The notes: generated by a model from the letters alone, not told the origin. Positions 1 through 12,096 are shown, counted from the stretch's first letter. The stretch is DNA of 64,000 nt from Basidiobolus meristosporus CBS 931.73 (GCA_002104905.1 MCFE01000030.1:62001-126000), one strand, 5' to 3'. Numbers and translations: made by a program.

Positions 1-920
1 TCTTTTCCAAGCAAACTGCCTGCGGGAATATGATTTCAATTCCAACTCGGCGCCATCTATGTTACCATCATAAAATATGGTAGCAAAAGCACGCCCGTCA
101 TAACTTGGCATATGGAGCGAGCTGTGTAGATATAGGCCAAAGAAACTAAAGCGCGTTTTCGCATCTCCGGAATACTGTCTGTTGGGTTGAAAAATACGAT
201 TGACTACTCGAGATACTTTAGCGTTGTCAGGCACACCAAGCTGCTGTATATCGTTGCCAGTAATCTTTTCAAATTCTTCGAGTACCTTATTCATTACGAT
301 GTGGTTTAGAGAAACAAATTTCTCGAGCTCTACGAATTTTGCGTAGCGATCTAGAAGACAAGTACGAATTCTTCGAGCTTTATCAGATGGTAGATCAGAC
401 CAATTATAGCCTTGTCTAGCAACTTCCTTCCCCTTGTTTGAGATTGTTGGCCTCATTCCTGGAATGGAATTCGTTGAAAATATACTCATTGGGCCAAAGA
501 GCGGTATAGCCTCGAATGGACCGATCTCAGACAGTAATTGTATTAGTTTTTCACTCAAAGAGGCTTTTGCTTTTTCATAGTAAATCATTGTTTTGATAAG
601 TTCTGATCCTAATACAGAGGTAAAGATGTTGGTGGCCCTTGTAGTATCACTGATCAGACTTGCGGTTTCCAAGTCTCGAATAGTAGCATCTTGCGAAGCA
701 ACTTCCTGCAACTGATCGAGAAGTGCTGTCAAATCAGAGTATCTAGCATTAGAAGCATAAAGGATAGTGTTAGAATTAGAAGGTGATATATGAATTATTT
801 GGAGCACAAATACGCCAAGTAGTGGTCTTGCCAGTCTGCTATAGAACAGAATTGCAACGAACTAGAAAATTCCATCACGATTCAGAGTTGGATAGGCCAG
901 CATGCGAGTACTCACCACAT
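1..920 (-). CDS. SPX-domain protein, Pho87/Pho90/Pho91-like N-terminus (partial)
   Basis: The reading frame is open from 742 down to the window edge, so the C-terminus is missing. Proposed exons are 916-920 (ATG plus two bases), 814-861 and <1-742, with introns GTGAGT..CTAG and GTATTT..CTAG. The spliced N-terminus reads SLQFCSIADWQDHYLAYSDL, matching the start of SPX domains of fungal low-affinity phosphate transporters (SLQF..VP.W..HYIAYS.LK). About 150 residues on, LLDRYAKFVELEKFVSLN followed by KVLEEFEKITG matches the closing SPX helices (Y..L..LN..G..K.LKK.DK). SPX domains bind inositol pyrophosphates and report phosphate status. The expected MKFSH start is not seen; the 5-base first exon is the weakest part of the model. 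No transporter helices lie inside the window, so Vtc-, Syg1- or Gde1-type architecture is not excluded. Confidence 0.65.
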
Positions 921-2154
921 ATTGCTCCGCTTTATATGCAGATCCATTCTGGTGTAGACTGTCGCACGATATCAGTTTTTGGAGATCCCATCTAAATACT
1001 TTATTATATATATAATGATAGCGGTCTAGTGCTATACGAAGATTAGGAACATTTAAAATACAGAATTCTTTGGTACAACTTTCCGTTTCCCATGCCGGTG
1101 GGAATATGTTAAGATCAGGAAATTCGCAATGATCAGGCAAACAATAGCTCATCATAGCTTTCCATTTGTATCGTAAGAGGATCATTTTGTCCATAAAATA
1201 CCTTTAGAAGTTGATATGTTTTCAACACCAATTCAGTTAGCTCTTCACCTCTACTCCAGACAATGCTGCTAGCTTTCTCATTGATAGTGTCAATATCCTG
1301 TATGGGTGTAGTTGTCGTGGATCCATCCCGTAGCCCACGAAGCAGGCCAGTCAAGCAAGTAGAGCGGGAGCAGTCCAGTGTAGCGTACACAGTAGTATTG
1401 GAGAGGTTCCGAGAAAGATTTGATTTACCAAAAATATGCTTTGTAGCCCAAGACGCTCCAACTGACATAGCAATTCCACTTTACTCTTTGCTTCAAAAAA
1501 CGGATCGAAGGTTTACTTTGAAAGGGAGGGTTTAGAATTAGTTGTAGATCGAAGACCTTGGAGCTTGACTTGTGTAGACTTAAATGTACTAGCTTTTGGC
1601 AACGTGAATATGAAACTACTGCTATGATTCAATACATCCATGGAGAAATACGGAGACAATGGATTTATAGGCAATTGCTCTGTGAAGATTAATCAACCCT
1701 GTTCAGTGAGTGGAGAATTTAACCTAATGTATTGATCACCTGGAACCTTACAGTGATAAGTCATTTGTTTTTGGTTTAATTTAGTTGGCGTCGGGTTTAT
1801 TCAAAAGAAGACCTAGGAGACTCCATTTTCCTATTTGACTCTCAGGGCCTGATCATATGGCAATTTGTTCACGTGCCATTTGTTTGATTCAAACGTAGCC
1901 GAATATGTGCAATATTCATCACTACGGATTGATGTAATGGAATAATACAAAGATGAAACAGATAAATAAACTACGCAAGATTTGAATCCACTCAACAATG
2001 ACATCGCGTGTTCAATTCGTTGATCCTGGTGTTTATATGGGCAAAGATTGAAGGTTCAGGTTGTAATATCAAAATTTCTGTCAATTTTATTTATAATTTC
2101 CAGAATACATGTTACTATCAGTGTTTGTGTCTTGACAAAACAATTCTACTGCAG
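921..2154. other. Intergenic region, no supported gene
   Basis: Short frames overlap on both strands between about 930 and 1,535, including a minus-strand frame of 111 residues. No motif is recognisable, and none joins the SPX exons in phase. The stretch 1,540-2,154 is AT-rich and holds nothing I can identify apart from the presumed 3' flank of the aldehyde dehydrogenase. Confidence 0.4.
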
Positions 2155-3735
2155 TTAATTGGCCAGCATGATGGACTTGTAGTCAGTGAAGAAGTTAATG
2201 GCGTGCTCGCCTCCCTCACGGCCTAAACCAGAGGCCTTGATTCCACCAAAAGGCATGGCCATATCGCGAACCATCCAAGTATTGATCCAGACATTGCCGG
2301 TTCGTAGTTTCTCGGCCACCCTGCGAGCACGCTGGCCATTGAGTGACCACACTGATGCACTCAGACCATATCTAGTACCATTAGCAAGCTTAATAACTTC
2401 CTCCTCTTCATCGAATGGACAGATGGCTACAACTGGACCAAAGATTTCTTCCTGCATTACACGAGATTGAGGGCTTAATCCAGTGATCACTGTAGGCTTG
2501 ATGAAGTAGCCTCCTTCCAACTCCGTACCCTGAATAGTCTCTGGCTTTTCAATCCCACCGCACTCGATCTTCCCTCCTTCTTCTTCGGCCAACTTGATAT
2601 AGTAGATGATTTTATCGTATTGAGCCTTGTTTACTACGGGTCCCATGAATGTATCCTTTTTACTGGGGTCTCCAACCACAAGTCTCTGGGTTTCCTCGAT
2701 AAAGAGTTTGAGAAATTCGTCGTAGATAGACCGGTGGACAAACATGCGAGAGTTGCAGAGACAAATTTCGCCTTGATTAAGGAAGGCAGATTTAACGGAA
2801 ACAGGAACACAGCTTTGAAGGTTCACATCAGCAAAGACGATATTAGCATTCTTGCCTCCCAACTCCAAAGATGCCTTCTTAAATCCTCTTCCAGCAGCAT
2901 CATTGATTTTACGCCCAGTCTCGCATCCTCCAGTGAAGGAGATGGCCGCAACATCAGGGTGCTCAATCAACACTGAACCAGTACGTGAACCAGTACCAAA
3001 TACCATATTACAGACACCATCCGGAAGACCAGCTTCTTGCATTACCTCGCAAAGCACTGTATGTATATATTTTAGTTGCCATGAAATTGTTGAAGAATGC
3101 AAGAAGATACTAACTGTGGGCGGTGACGCTGGTGAACTCACTCGGCTTGCAAACTGCTGTGCAGCCTGCTGCAAGACAGGGGGCAATTTTCCAAACCAGC
3201 AAGTAAAGCGGGAAGTTCCACGGGCTAACCAAGGCACAAACCCCAGCTGGCATTCTTTGGGTATAACTCAAACTAACACCATCCATCAAGCTAACAGTCT
3301 CTTTGGTGTGGGTTATCAATGAAGCGAAGTACCGGAACATGGCTGCAGATTTAGGTACATCATTGTGAACTGCCATTGCCACAGGCTTCCCCTGATCCTT
3401 GGATTCTGCAGCGCCAAATAACTCGGCCTTGGCTTCAAGTAGATCCGCAATTCTCAATAGAATCTGTGACCGCTCCTGGCGAGGCCTGCTGGACCAAATG
3501 GGGAATGCATCAGAGGCAGCTGCTACGGCAGCATTTACGTCTTCTTCGCTTGAGTTAGCAACGTATGAGTATACCTAATGAATGGATCAGTCACCTGAAA
3601 AGCCAAAAATCATCCGAAGCATGTGATTACCTCCCCAGTACTGGGGTTGAAGTTGTCAATATACTCTCCTAATCGGGGAGCAACATACTGGCCATTGATA
3701 AAGTTGTTGATGCGAAAGGAGTTGTCGAGAACCAT
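2155..3735 (-). CDS. NAD-dependent aldehyde dehydrogenase, 2-aminomuconate-semialdehyde / ALDH8A1-like
   Basis: Three exons: 3631-3735, 3115-3574 and 2155-3056, giving 488 residues, the usual length for the family. Introns are GTAATC..TTAG (57 bp) and GTTAGT..ACAG (58 bp). Visible motifs are the cofactor-site SPWNFPL, the glycine-rich FTGGCETG, the catalytic-glutamate ELGGKN, the catalytic cysteine in NQGEICLCNSR, EEIFGPV, and the C-terminal PFGGIKASGLGREGG. NQGEICLC and WMVRDMAMPFGG are typical of the ALDH8A1/aminomuconate-semialdehyde branch of tryptophan (kynurenine) breakdown rather than general acetaldehyde dehydrogenases. There is no obvious signal peptide, so it is probably cytosolic. 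The start is the ATG that gives MVLDNSFRINNFINGQ; the frame continues upstream but loses family similarity. Substrate specificity is inferred. Confidence 0.93.
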
Positions 3736-5429
3736 TGCAAATACGTGTAAGGTGAGAGCACGTAGTAGGATACAACTTAAATACATCTCCAAGCCATGCT
3801 GCTTGTGCACCTATGGTTTGAAATTGGATAATTTCAAATCACCAATTCCCTACTTCCTGAATGCTGTGTACCATATGTTCTAATCAAGATTGAACCTCGT
3901 ACTTCATCATCTTCAGTTCATCCATACAAGGTAGAGCACAGTGGTTGTATAATGACATTTCTTGATGTGAACATTTCAAAATTATCGTTTTGTGGCAATA
4001 TGGCCATTCATAGAACAATCATTGCCACACTGAGAGACCTGTGTCAATAGGTAACCTTGAAAAAAACCAACTGGTTTGTCTCGAACAATATGAGGTATTT
4101 CGTGACTCCACGTGTTTAGAGGTTACTTCAAAAGCCAGGCTCAATATATTGTGTGTCTCTATAGACATACAGTAGCAAATTCTGTAGAATAGAATGTAAA
4201 CGCCTTGTAAAATGTGGAAAACACCCTTCAAGATGAGCATGGTCAATTGAAATATTCGTTTGACCCTCTTATCATCAAGTTCAGGTATATCCAGGCTTTA
4301 GGTCTACCCACTGTTACTCAATCAGAACACAGCATGCCATTTTCATGGAATTCAAGTTCAGTGTTACATTAAGCAGGCTCTCAGTGGTAGGCCGAACATC
4401 GCATCCTCTTGCTCCGAACAATTCCTAATTGCGATACAACGCCTACAAGTTCATTAAGAAATTATCTCAAGATTGCGATCATCTCTTAGGGAAGTGTGAT
4501 TGCCAAAAATATCTGACCCGATGCTTCTGTTTGTTTGGAGGTCAAAGTGATGGATTCCGACCAATTTATTTTATTGTATTGCAAGAATGGCCTAGTACTA
4601 AAATTTATACATGTATGGCTGAGATCTCAAGCTATCACAAACACTCTCCATGGAGTTTGTCCGAGGACCGATTAGTAAAGATATGAAAAGCAATAATCGG
4701 CGAAGCATTTTATGGGAAACACAATTCTGCGTATAGCATGTGTCTTGCTTTTAATTATATGCCTTGTAGATAACTGGTGATTCTTAATACTTGAATTTTA
4801 TACTTCTATTCGTTTCACGTCATCCGGAATATGGCCAATGATGTATTCTCTACTTTCAACAGGCATCTGGCTGAGTTAGAGGGAACTGCTTTATTAACGG
4901 ATATTCAGGGTGTATTCTTGATGGAGTACTACAAAGGAATATAAGCCATCGACCATATGGCACTCCAATCTCAACATCATTGTACAACCAGCGGTTTCGA
5001 TCAAGGAAATTTGTTAGTATCGTTACTAATTTTAGAGCAAACTCGGCTATAGCCCCACAATCGACCACAATTATAGCATTTTGCGAGACGGCAAGAAAAA
5101 CCTTGGTATAGTGTTGCAATTTAGTCTCTAACTGGTCAGTTCATCTAATGAGGCTGGGGATCTTCCTCGGATACGTAGAAGTCGGAATCATCGCATGTTG
5201 ATCCGCATTAGTGTGACGTTTAAATGTCTGGCGGTAGTTGATAGGGAGGTAACAGTTGTTGGTGGTACTCAACCTGAAAAATGGACGATTCTATTTGCCT
5301 ACGGCATGCACCACTTACATAAATACTTGGAGTCTATCTGACACGAGTTTCACGCTGTATCCCATCTTCCGAAAGATTGGCCATAGTTCCTTGTTGCCAT
5401 TCGAAGCTTTACCTACAGTATCCACAATC
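3736..5429. other. Intergenic region
   Basis: About 1.7 kb between the 5' end of the aldehyde dehydrogenase and the start of the next plus-strand gene. Only short overlapping frames occur. No RNA gene, repeat or conserved protein is recognisable. The in-frame codons upstream of 5,430 (back to 5,256) look like leader sequence. Confidence 0.4.
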
Positions 5430-6647
5430 ATGCCACTGTATCTTGATCGATTCTATGTAGCAATCTTGGCTTCAGTAGCAACGTCATGCATGATCAACGT
5501 CAGAATCCTGGTTGCTCGTCGCGCATTGCTCCGCACAAAAGCGGGTATAGCCCATCTGTTTTCCAACTTATTCGCCATTACAGCAGGGCTCATTCTATCC
5601 ATCAATGAAACCACCGGATTGAACATTGCTACACCGAACACCTGCATGCTTCAATTATCCTTCGGATGCGCATTTGTTCACCTCGCCAAACTGCTGAACC
5701 ATATTATACTCTTCTGGAGGTGTGAGGTGATTACACATCAACACATTGGAGTCCGGCTCGGATTCTCTTTGCTACTTTTATGCAAGTGTATGGCGGTGGG
5801 CTCCCATTGCGGCCTAATGCGCCCTTTTTACAATGAAATCGCCCGTCTCTGCCTTGATACTTTCGAGCCAGTATCGACTACTGCCACCTTTGTTCTAGAC
5901 ATGACAACAGATGCCACTCTTACAGGCCTATTTATGATCAAAATCTTCCAACATACCTCACAACTCCGAAAATTAGAGCGGCCGCAGTCCAATCAGCAGG
6001 TGGATACCTCTTCGCAGGCGTATCCTCCTGAACAAAGCATATCGATGAATCAGCTGTTTAAAGAATACCTGTACCAGGCTGTGCCTACCCTCCTTTTTTC
6101 GTTTTCTCTAAACGCCATTATTGTTTCCAACGTCCTGTTGGATTATACCTTGATCGTGGTTTACACCGATCTCATTGTTCAGCTTCGGTTGGCCAACGAT
6201 TTGTTGGTGTTAAACCGCTTGTCGGCTGGCGCGAGCAACTTTACCACTTACGGCTCTCACTCACATGGCCTCAAGATGACTTACGATCCCACGACACCGT
6301 CTTCCGAACCGAATCTGCTACTGCATAAAGAGGCGTTCGAAGCAAACTCGGGGATAAACGAGAATATCTTCGATGGCCTTGGAAAATCGAAGAGAGCAGA
6401 AGAAAGTTACGAGCTAGTCAATCGAAGAATTCTAGACGAGGAGCGCTCACGAAGCTTCTCAATACCGAGACGTGCTGATCAAACGTTTCCGTCCGCCTTA
6501 TCTCCGCCACCATTCAAACGGACAAACAAGGTGGATGAAGAAAAGGTTGGACTAACCCAAGCGCAACGTACTGCCTATAGAGACTCCCATGACGACAAAT
6601 CCGTCTCAGTGAGATATGAAGGTGAATCCAGTAATTCCACAACCTAA
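5430..6647 (+). CDS. Unknown polytopic membrane protein (about 7 TM)
   Basis: Single open frame of 405 residues from the ATG at 5,430; the frame is open back to 5,256 but that part is less membrane-like. Hydrophobic segments occur near residues 6-28 (YVAILASVATSCMINVRI), 38-56, 70-95, 105-125, 145-170, 225-245 and 248-268, giving a seven-helix N-terminal two-thirds. The last 120 residues are polar, rich in Ser, Arg and Glu, and probably cytoplasmic. The layout resembles fungal seven-helix proteins of unknown function or receptor-like proteins, but I recognise no diagnostic motif. It lies tandem to and upstream of XPG. Confidence 0.65.
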   Translation: MPLYLDRFYVAILASVATSCMINVRILVARRALLRTKAGIAHLFSNLFAITAGLILSINETTGLNIATPNTCMLQLSFGCAFVHLAKLLNHIILFWRCEVITHQHIGVRLGFSLLLLCKCMAVGSHCGLMRPFYNEIARLCLDTFEPVSTTATFVLDMTTDATLTGLFMIKIFQHTSQLRKLERPQSNQQVDTSSQAYPPEQSISMNQLFKEYLYQAVPTLLFSFSLNAIIVSNVLLDYTLIVVYTDLIVQLRLANDLLVLNRLSAGASNFTTYGSHSHGLKMTYDPTTPSSEPNLLLHKEAFEANSGINENIFDGLGKSKRAEESYELVNRRILDEERSRSFSIPRRADQTFPSALSPPPFKRTNKVDEEKVGLTQAQRTAYRDSHDDKSVSVRYEGESSNSTT

Positions 6648-7066
6648 CGATGCTCCTCTGAAGTAGAAGCATGCCTTTCATAAACTCTGATTGTGGACTC
6701 GCGAAGCGCTCCTGAGCCCTTCGCGTTGAACTGTATTGTAAATTTCCAATAAAATTGTATTCTTGCACCACTGTGGTTTGTTATTGGAATTCTGATGCCA
6801 TAAAGGAAATCCGCCACAATGCTTGTATTTGGCTCATTGGCGTGATAGATACATCGAGATTCACCATGCTGCGCCATGTGCTCGCTATCGACAAAAATTT
6901 GAGATTGAGCAAATACCAGTAGGGGCGTGATTTCGAGGATGGCTTCGTCTCCAAATTTCAATTTAATTTGTGATTTTGAGCCTCTCTTGAATCCCACCTT
7001 CCCGGTTTCTTGTACTTGTGCGACTTGGTTAAACCTTACGTTTGATTCATCCTTGAAGAATTTCGA
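6648..7066. other. Intergenic region upstream of XPG with an uncertain minus-strand frame
   Basis: Between the membrane protein stop and the XPG start. A 117-residue minus-strand frame (6,997 to 6,644) has protein-like composition (SQIKLKFGDEAILEITPLLV) but no recognisable domain. If real it would be transcribed divergently from XPG with its start only 70 bp away. I do not call it a gene. Confidence 0.3.
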
Positions 7067-10000
7067 ATGGGAGTTAAAGGCTTATGGGCTTTAATCGAAC
7101 CTGTAGCACGCCCCGTAAGGGTTGAAAGTTTAAGAAACAAGCGACTGGCGATCGATATCCTTTTATTTTCTTTTTGGAGCGTGCATTGTATCAAGGTGGT
7201 GTTGAATATACTTAACTCGAGATTTACATGCAAGTATATGGCTGCATCAATTTCTAAAGGCTATGCGCGATGCGGAGGGGAAAACTTTATCAAACGCGCA
7301 TATTCTTGGCTTCTTTAGGAGAATATGTAAACTGCTGTTTTTTAATATCAAACCTGTGTTTGTGTTTGATGGTGGGGCACCAACTTTAAAGCGCTCAACC
7401 ATCGTAAGTGATCAGACATAGAAGAGGGAATGAACCTCACGTATATTTTACTTATGACCGTTATGTGCGTGTATCTAGAGGGAGCGTAAGGAAAGAAAGG
7501 AGAGGACGACTAAAAATCTGCAGAAAACCGCCGAAAAATTGTTGTCCGCCCAATTAAGACTTCACGCTTTAAATCAGGTCAAAGATAAAGAGATATCACC
7601 TTCCCAGCAGGGGCTTACCAACATAGCCACAGCGGATGCGGGAAGAAGAAAAAGGGACGCGTACGAGCTTCCCGTTGTCGATACCGAATTCAGGTAATTC
7701 GCAATCCCTGTCGCTTTATATAGCTGACTTTAATTCTGTTTGTAAATGTGTCTCCTTTGAGAACAGAATTTCTGTCGAACAGGATAGGATGTTGGCATTA
7801 GAGGAGGGCGAAGATTATGTTATTCATGGAATCGATGTAGGTTTTCCAAGCTTATGCTAAATGGCACATTACATTCTCATACGTATTTCGTCTATTCTAG
7901 ACCGAAAATATTGATTTGGATTCGGAGGTCTTTACCTCTTTGCCCGTTGAAATCCAACAGGAAATCTTGCTTGACTTGAAAAATAAGAGTAGACAAACAT
8001 CCTGGAATCGATTGGAACATATGATTCGCTCTGCTACTATATCCTTTTGTTTTTTCGCGAGACGCGAATGGTCCACCATCACTACCAAATCTGACTTAAC
8101 TCTGTATTTACACCGCCTTTGATTTTTCGCAATTGCAAATCAAGAATCTTGTAAGGCGTAATGATTTGATGCAGCGGTTCTTAGAGTCTACTGGGGCTAC
8201 CAACAGGACATCTACTATAGTGAAAGGGAGAATTGCATCAGAAACCGATCGGGAATACGTATTGATTAGAAACGACGATGTTGCTGGTGGTTGGACAATG
8301 GGAATCAAGTCCAAAAAGCAAGACCCAAATGCTGGAACAAAAGAAACTCCAGTCAAACTGGATAGTTCTGATGAAGATGAAGATTTCGAAGAAGTCGAGA
8401 TCCCAGGGTAAGATATTCTTACGAAAACTGTCTCGCATCCAATTGCTTACCCAGTGCTGTTTGAAACAGTATTACCAAACCTAATTCAGTCAAGCCAACT
8501 GCAGAAGTTCCCTTCTTCAATAGCTCTTTGGAACCTTTACGTAGAACACAGGCCAGTAGCCTGGTGAATGATATGGGCTCTTATGTTGATGACGATGAAA
8601 GTATTGACGCTGTTATGGAAAGATTTAAAAAGCTAGAGGAGGCAACGTTAGTCGAGGGTAAGGAAGTACCCGGGCTCATCCCGTTACCATCAGAAGTGAA
8701 CAACGACTCTTCCAACGAGTGCTCTGAGAAATTGCCAGATCCATCGCTTTTCGTCAGCAAAGAACAAGTTTATGACTATTGGGTGAATCAGGCACCCCCA
8801 GAGTTTAAAGTAAACTTTCCACTGTACGAAATTCTTCTCAAAGAGGCTGTGTATGACTTCAGTGAAGAGGCTAGAAATAGTATTATTCTTTCGTTCACGA
8901 GAAAACTAGAAAAAACCTCAGATGATGGCGTTTCTCGAGACAAGGTTGTTGCGTATTCGTTCTACATAGCGTTTTGTCGATTTGTGAACGAATGGAAGAA
9001 TATATGGGAGCAGATGGTAGAAGAAGTGGATTTATCAGAAGAACCGCAAAGCACCCCGATGGATGACATCAAAACAGTAGCCGCAGTGCAAACCGAGCCA
9101 CAGACCAAAGAAAAGCTGTCAACACCGATTAAAAAGCAAAATTCCGCTGTCGATATTGAGCAGAGTAGTACTAGATTTGCATCTCAATTTGAATCATCCT
9201 ACGAAATCTATTCTTCTGATACGGAGAACAGTCTACAGCTTGAAGAAGAATCATTCAGCCTGCTATCACAGGAAAGCTACTCACTCAAACTAGACGACAT
9301 ATCTACCAAGACACCGAAGGTAGACGAAAACGATCTGGACCAGTTGTGCAATATCGACTTCAGCTCATCGTTCTTACAGCGCGATGCTGAGTTGAGACAA
9401 GAAACCGCTAAAGGCTCATCAAATACTGTAGCTCCGCTTAGAGACGCAAAGGCTGATACGAATGGTCAAAACCCATTTGTGAAAACCTCAAGAATTGCAT
9501 CCAAGTTCTTCAAGTCACCAGTTAATGAAGCCTCGAAATCTACTAGCAGCGATACAGAAATCAAGATCGAATCTGATCCCTACACAGAGAAGCTGCCAAC
9601 CAAGAATGAGTCGAGTATATTAGAGAGTTTGCCAAAGGAAGAGCTTACTGCCGCACGCTCAACTTTTGATGGTTCTACCGAGAGCCTTCAGTCTAGTAAG
9701 CCCAGTAGCCCCAGAATTGACGAAGGTCAAAATACAGCATTACATTCAATCGAGACTATGGATTCACTCAATACAGTATTATCCGCCGTAAAAGGCCGGC
9801 TGGATTCTCAAGAGCCTTTAGAACCTCTACTAAATTCTCCAGTTGGGATCACCGGTGATCTTTCGCCAGTAGTCTCAGCTTCGAACTCTCCGTCCATAAA
9901 GTCATTCTCGAGCCTTGCCAATGCCGACAATGAACTCTCACATTCACCAAAACAGAATGACCATCGAATGGGTAAGAGTGCTATTTCTTGACAGAATAAC

Positions 10001-11838
10001 GAATGAATTACTGACTGCAAGAATCTCCAACAGTGTCCAACGAAGAAACTGCATCCCCGATAGATGTGCAGAATTTGGTGACACCTATTAAGAGGAAGTC
10101 AGACCTGGCTCTTGATCTCACCACTCCAACATTCAGCAGAAGTCAAACTGAGCTTTCGTCCGGTCGATCTGAACAACCACTATATATCTCACCAGAAACG
10201 ATTAAGATTATATCAAGTGGAGGGTTATCAATGAGCAAACACTCACTATTTGATCATAGAAGCCAAGTAGATACATCACCTACGAAGTCTCGTAAGATTG
10301 TGAATGAGCCAGCAGATACGTCACCTACCAAGTCACACAACATCGAGAATGAGCCAGCAGATATGTCACCTACTAAGCCATGCAAGAACGGAAATGAGCC
10401 GGCAGAAACCAGCACTACGGAATTGTTCGATTCGGAAGATGAAGATGTAAGCACGCATCTGGACCAAGAGAATTCGGAATTTGCTCAATTCGTCTCGGCA
10501 TTGAAAAACAAAGACATCGACAGTGTCCATCGAGAATTAGAGAACGAAGTGCAAGAGTTGAATTCCCAAATCAAAAGGGGACAGAGAGATGTTAGCAATC
10601 CCAACAACAATATGATCGCCGATATCCAGGTGAGCGAATTTACGCGACAACTCATTTCAACTCAGTATTGACCAACAGGCAAACCTGTAGGACCTCTTGC
10701 GTCTCTTCGGTATTCCGTATGTAGTGGCACCTATGGAGGCGGAAGCCCAATGTGCAGAATTGCTGAAACTATCATTGGTTGACGGTGTTGTTACTGATGA
10801 TAGTGATGTATTTTTATTCGGAGCCACCAAGATTTATAGGAACATGTTCAATCAGGCCAAATTTGTTGAGTGTTATCAAAGCTCTGATTTGGAAAGAGAA
10901 ATGAAGTTGGATCAAGAGAAGCTTATATCGTTAGCTTACCTTCTGGGTAGCGATTACACTGAGGGTGTCTCAGGAATAGGCGTGGTTAATGCCATGGAGA
11001 TCCTAAACGAATGGTCTGGAGAAGAGGGTCTAGAAAGGTTCAGAGATTGGTGGAAAGATCTGACAAGCATTTCCACGGATTCGCCTGTCAGAAAGAAATT
11101 GGTTCGTAACGAGATCTCGGATTTTACCCTTACTACACGACAACGTTTCTGACCTTTTCTTCCAGCGAAACATTCTGAAGAAATGTTATATTCCGTCCTC
11201 ATTTCCTGATCGTAGAGTCCGAGAAGCCTACATAAATCCCATGGTAGATGACTCGGATCAAAAGTTCCAATGGGGCATACCGGATTTGGACGGACTCCGA
11301 GGGTGAGTCTTAGTTTAATGGAACGATCGCCAATTCACCAAAACCTGACTTCGTTGCTATATCTATATCTGCCCTTCAGATACATGCAGGACAAACTTAG
11401 GTGGCCAGAGTCAAAAACGGATGAAACGCTTATCCCAATAATCAAGAATATCAACCAGAGAAAAGTAGGTGGTTGAACTTGACTGCCGCAGTGGAATGCT
11501 AACAATTGACCTATGTTTAGGTGGAGGGCAACCAAACTACATTGGACGGATTTCTTGGACCGACCCCTGGGCGTACACCAACCCATAAGAGCGCACGTAT
11601 CAGAGATATTGTAAGCCAATGGGTCCAGGGCTCCCAAAATTCGGACACCAACACATCGCCAACGAAACGTGTGTTGGACTCGGATAGTACACCTGATGAA
11701 TCTGAGGAGGAAATGGAGGTTGTCCCTGTAGCAGAGCCACCAAAGACCCGTGGGCGCGGTAGAGGTAAGGGCCGGGGAAGAGGCACTCGTGGAGCAACCA
11801 AAACCAAGAAGGCCTTGACGCGACGAACCAGACAATAG
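7067..11838 (+). CDS. RAD2: XPG/Rad2 structure-specific DNA repair endonuclease
   Basis: Twelve exons: 7067-7154, 7228-7403, 7479-7693, 7767-7836, 7901-8038, 8112-8407, 8470-9971, 10034-10629, 10691-11101, 11166-11302, 11380-11464, 11521-11838. They stay in frame for 1,343 residues (yeast Rad2 about 1,030, human XPG about 1,190). The N-region has [38 protein letters not shown] and [14 protein letters not shown]. The I-region (residue 1,028 on) has [23 protein letters not shown] and [15 protein letters not shown], supplying the catalytic acidic residues. About 700 residues of acidic, Ser-rich spacer separate them, as expected for the TFIIH/RPA-interacting spacer. QTTLDGFL near residue 1,243 is a PCNA-binding (PIP) box, followed by a basic Gly-Arg-rich tail. 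The enzyme makes the 3' incision in nucleotide excision repair in the nucleus. Introns 1 and 5 are AT-AC. Confidence 0.96.
7155..7227 (+). other. U12-type AT-AC intron 1 of XPG/RAD2
   Basis: The 73-bp intron starts ATATCCTTTT and ends ATTTAC, with branch-site-like ACTTAAC at about 7,210-7,216, some 12 bases from the 3' end. Removing it in phase 1 restores [14 protein letters not shown], which contains the invariant catalytic Asp motif of the nuclease family. No GT-AG pair in this stretch does so. The 5' site matches the U12 consensus ATATCCTTT exactly. Confidence 0.93.
8039..8111 (+). other. U12-type AT-AC intron 5 of XPG/RAD2
   Basis: The intron is again 73 bp: ATATCCTTTT at the 5' end, GACTTAACTC about 12 bases before the 3' end, and TTTAC at the end. 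Its removal joins [11 protein letters not shown] to [17 protein letters not shown] in phase 0, matching the conserved XPG segment before the spacer. Reading through gives a stop. Confidence 0.9.
10268..10411 (+). repeat. Three tandem 48-bp units in the XPG spacer
   Basis: Three in-frame 16-residue units are visible: [30 protein letters not shown] and [15 protein letters not shown]. Each holds an (S/T)PTK core, a proline-directed phosphorylation-type site. They lie in the disordered spacer shortly before the I-region. Confidence 0.75.
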
Positions 11839-12096
11839 ATCAATTATATACGTTTGGTTTTGTATAGAGCTTTTTGATGATAGCATTCAGTTTTTACAAG
11901 TGGCATTAAGGGTACAACGAACATTCCTGATACTAGAAAATTTCTTCCGAGTTGAACCCTTTTCCGGACACCTTAAGTGTAAGCACTGATCGCGTCAAAC
12001 TTTTTCAATGTGACCTCACTACCCGTTACTACAGGAAAGCAAGCCTCTGCTTCTATCAGCAAAGCTGATAAAGCTGTATCATACCAAAACCATGAT

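Noticed and set aside
862-1535. Overlapping frames of 90-111 residues on both strands upstream of the SPX gene
   Set aside because: No family motif, and they cannot be spliced in phase to the SPX exons. The frame ending at 862 is the first exon region read through into an intron.
2155-3237. A 360-residue uninterrupted aldehyde dehydrogenase frame
   Set aside because: Its first 60 residues are intron and out-of-frame sequence. Splicing at 3,056/3,115 gives the real protein.
6644-6997. 117-residue minus-strand frame next to the XPG start
   Set aside because: Protein-like composition but no domain, and the spacing to XPG is tight. Not enough to call a gene.
7155-7318. Read-through of XPG exon 1 ([10 protein letters not shown] and on)
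   Set aside because: Destroys the conserved DASIW motif; it is the U12 intron.
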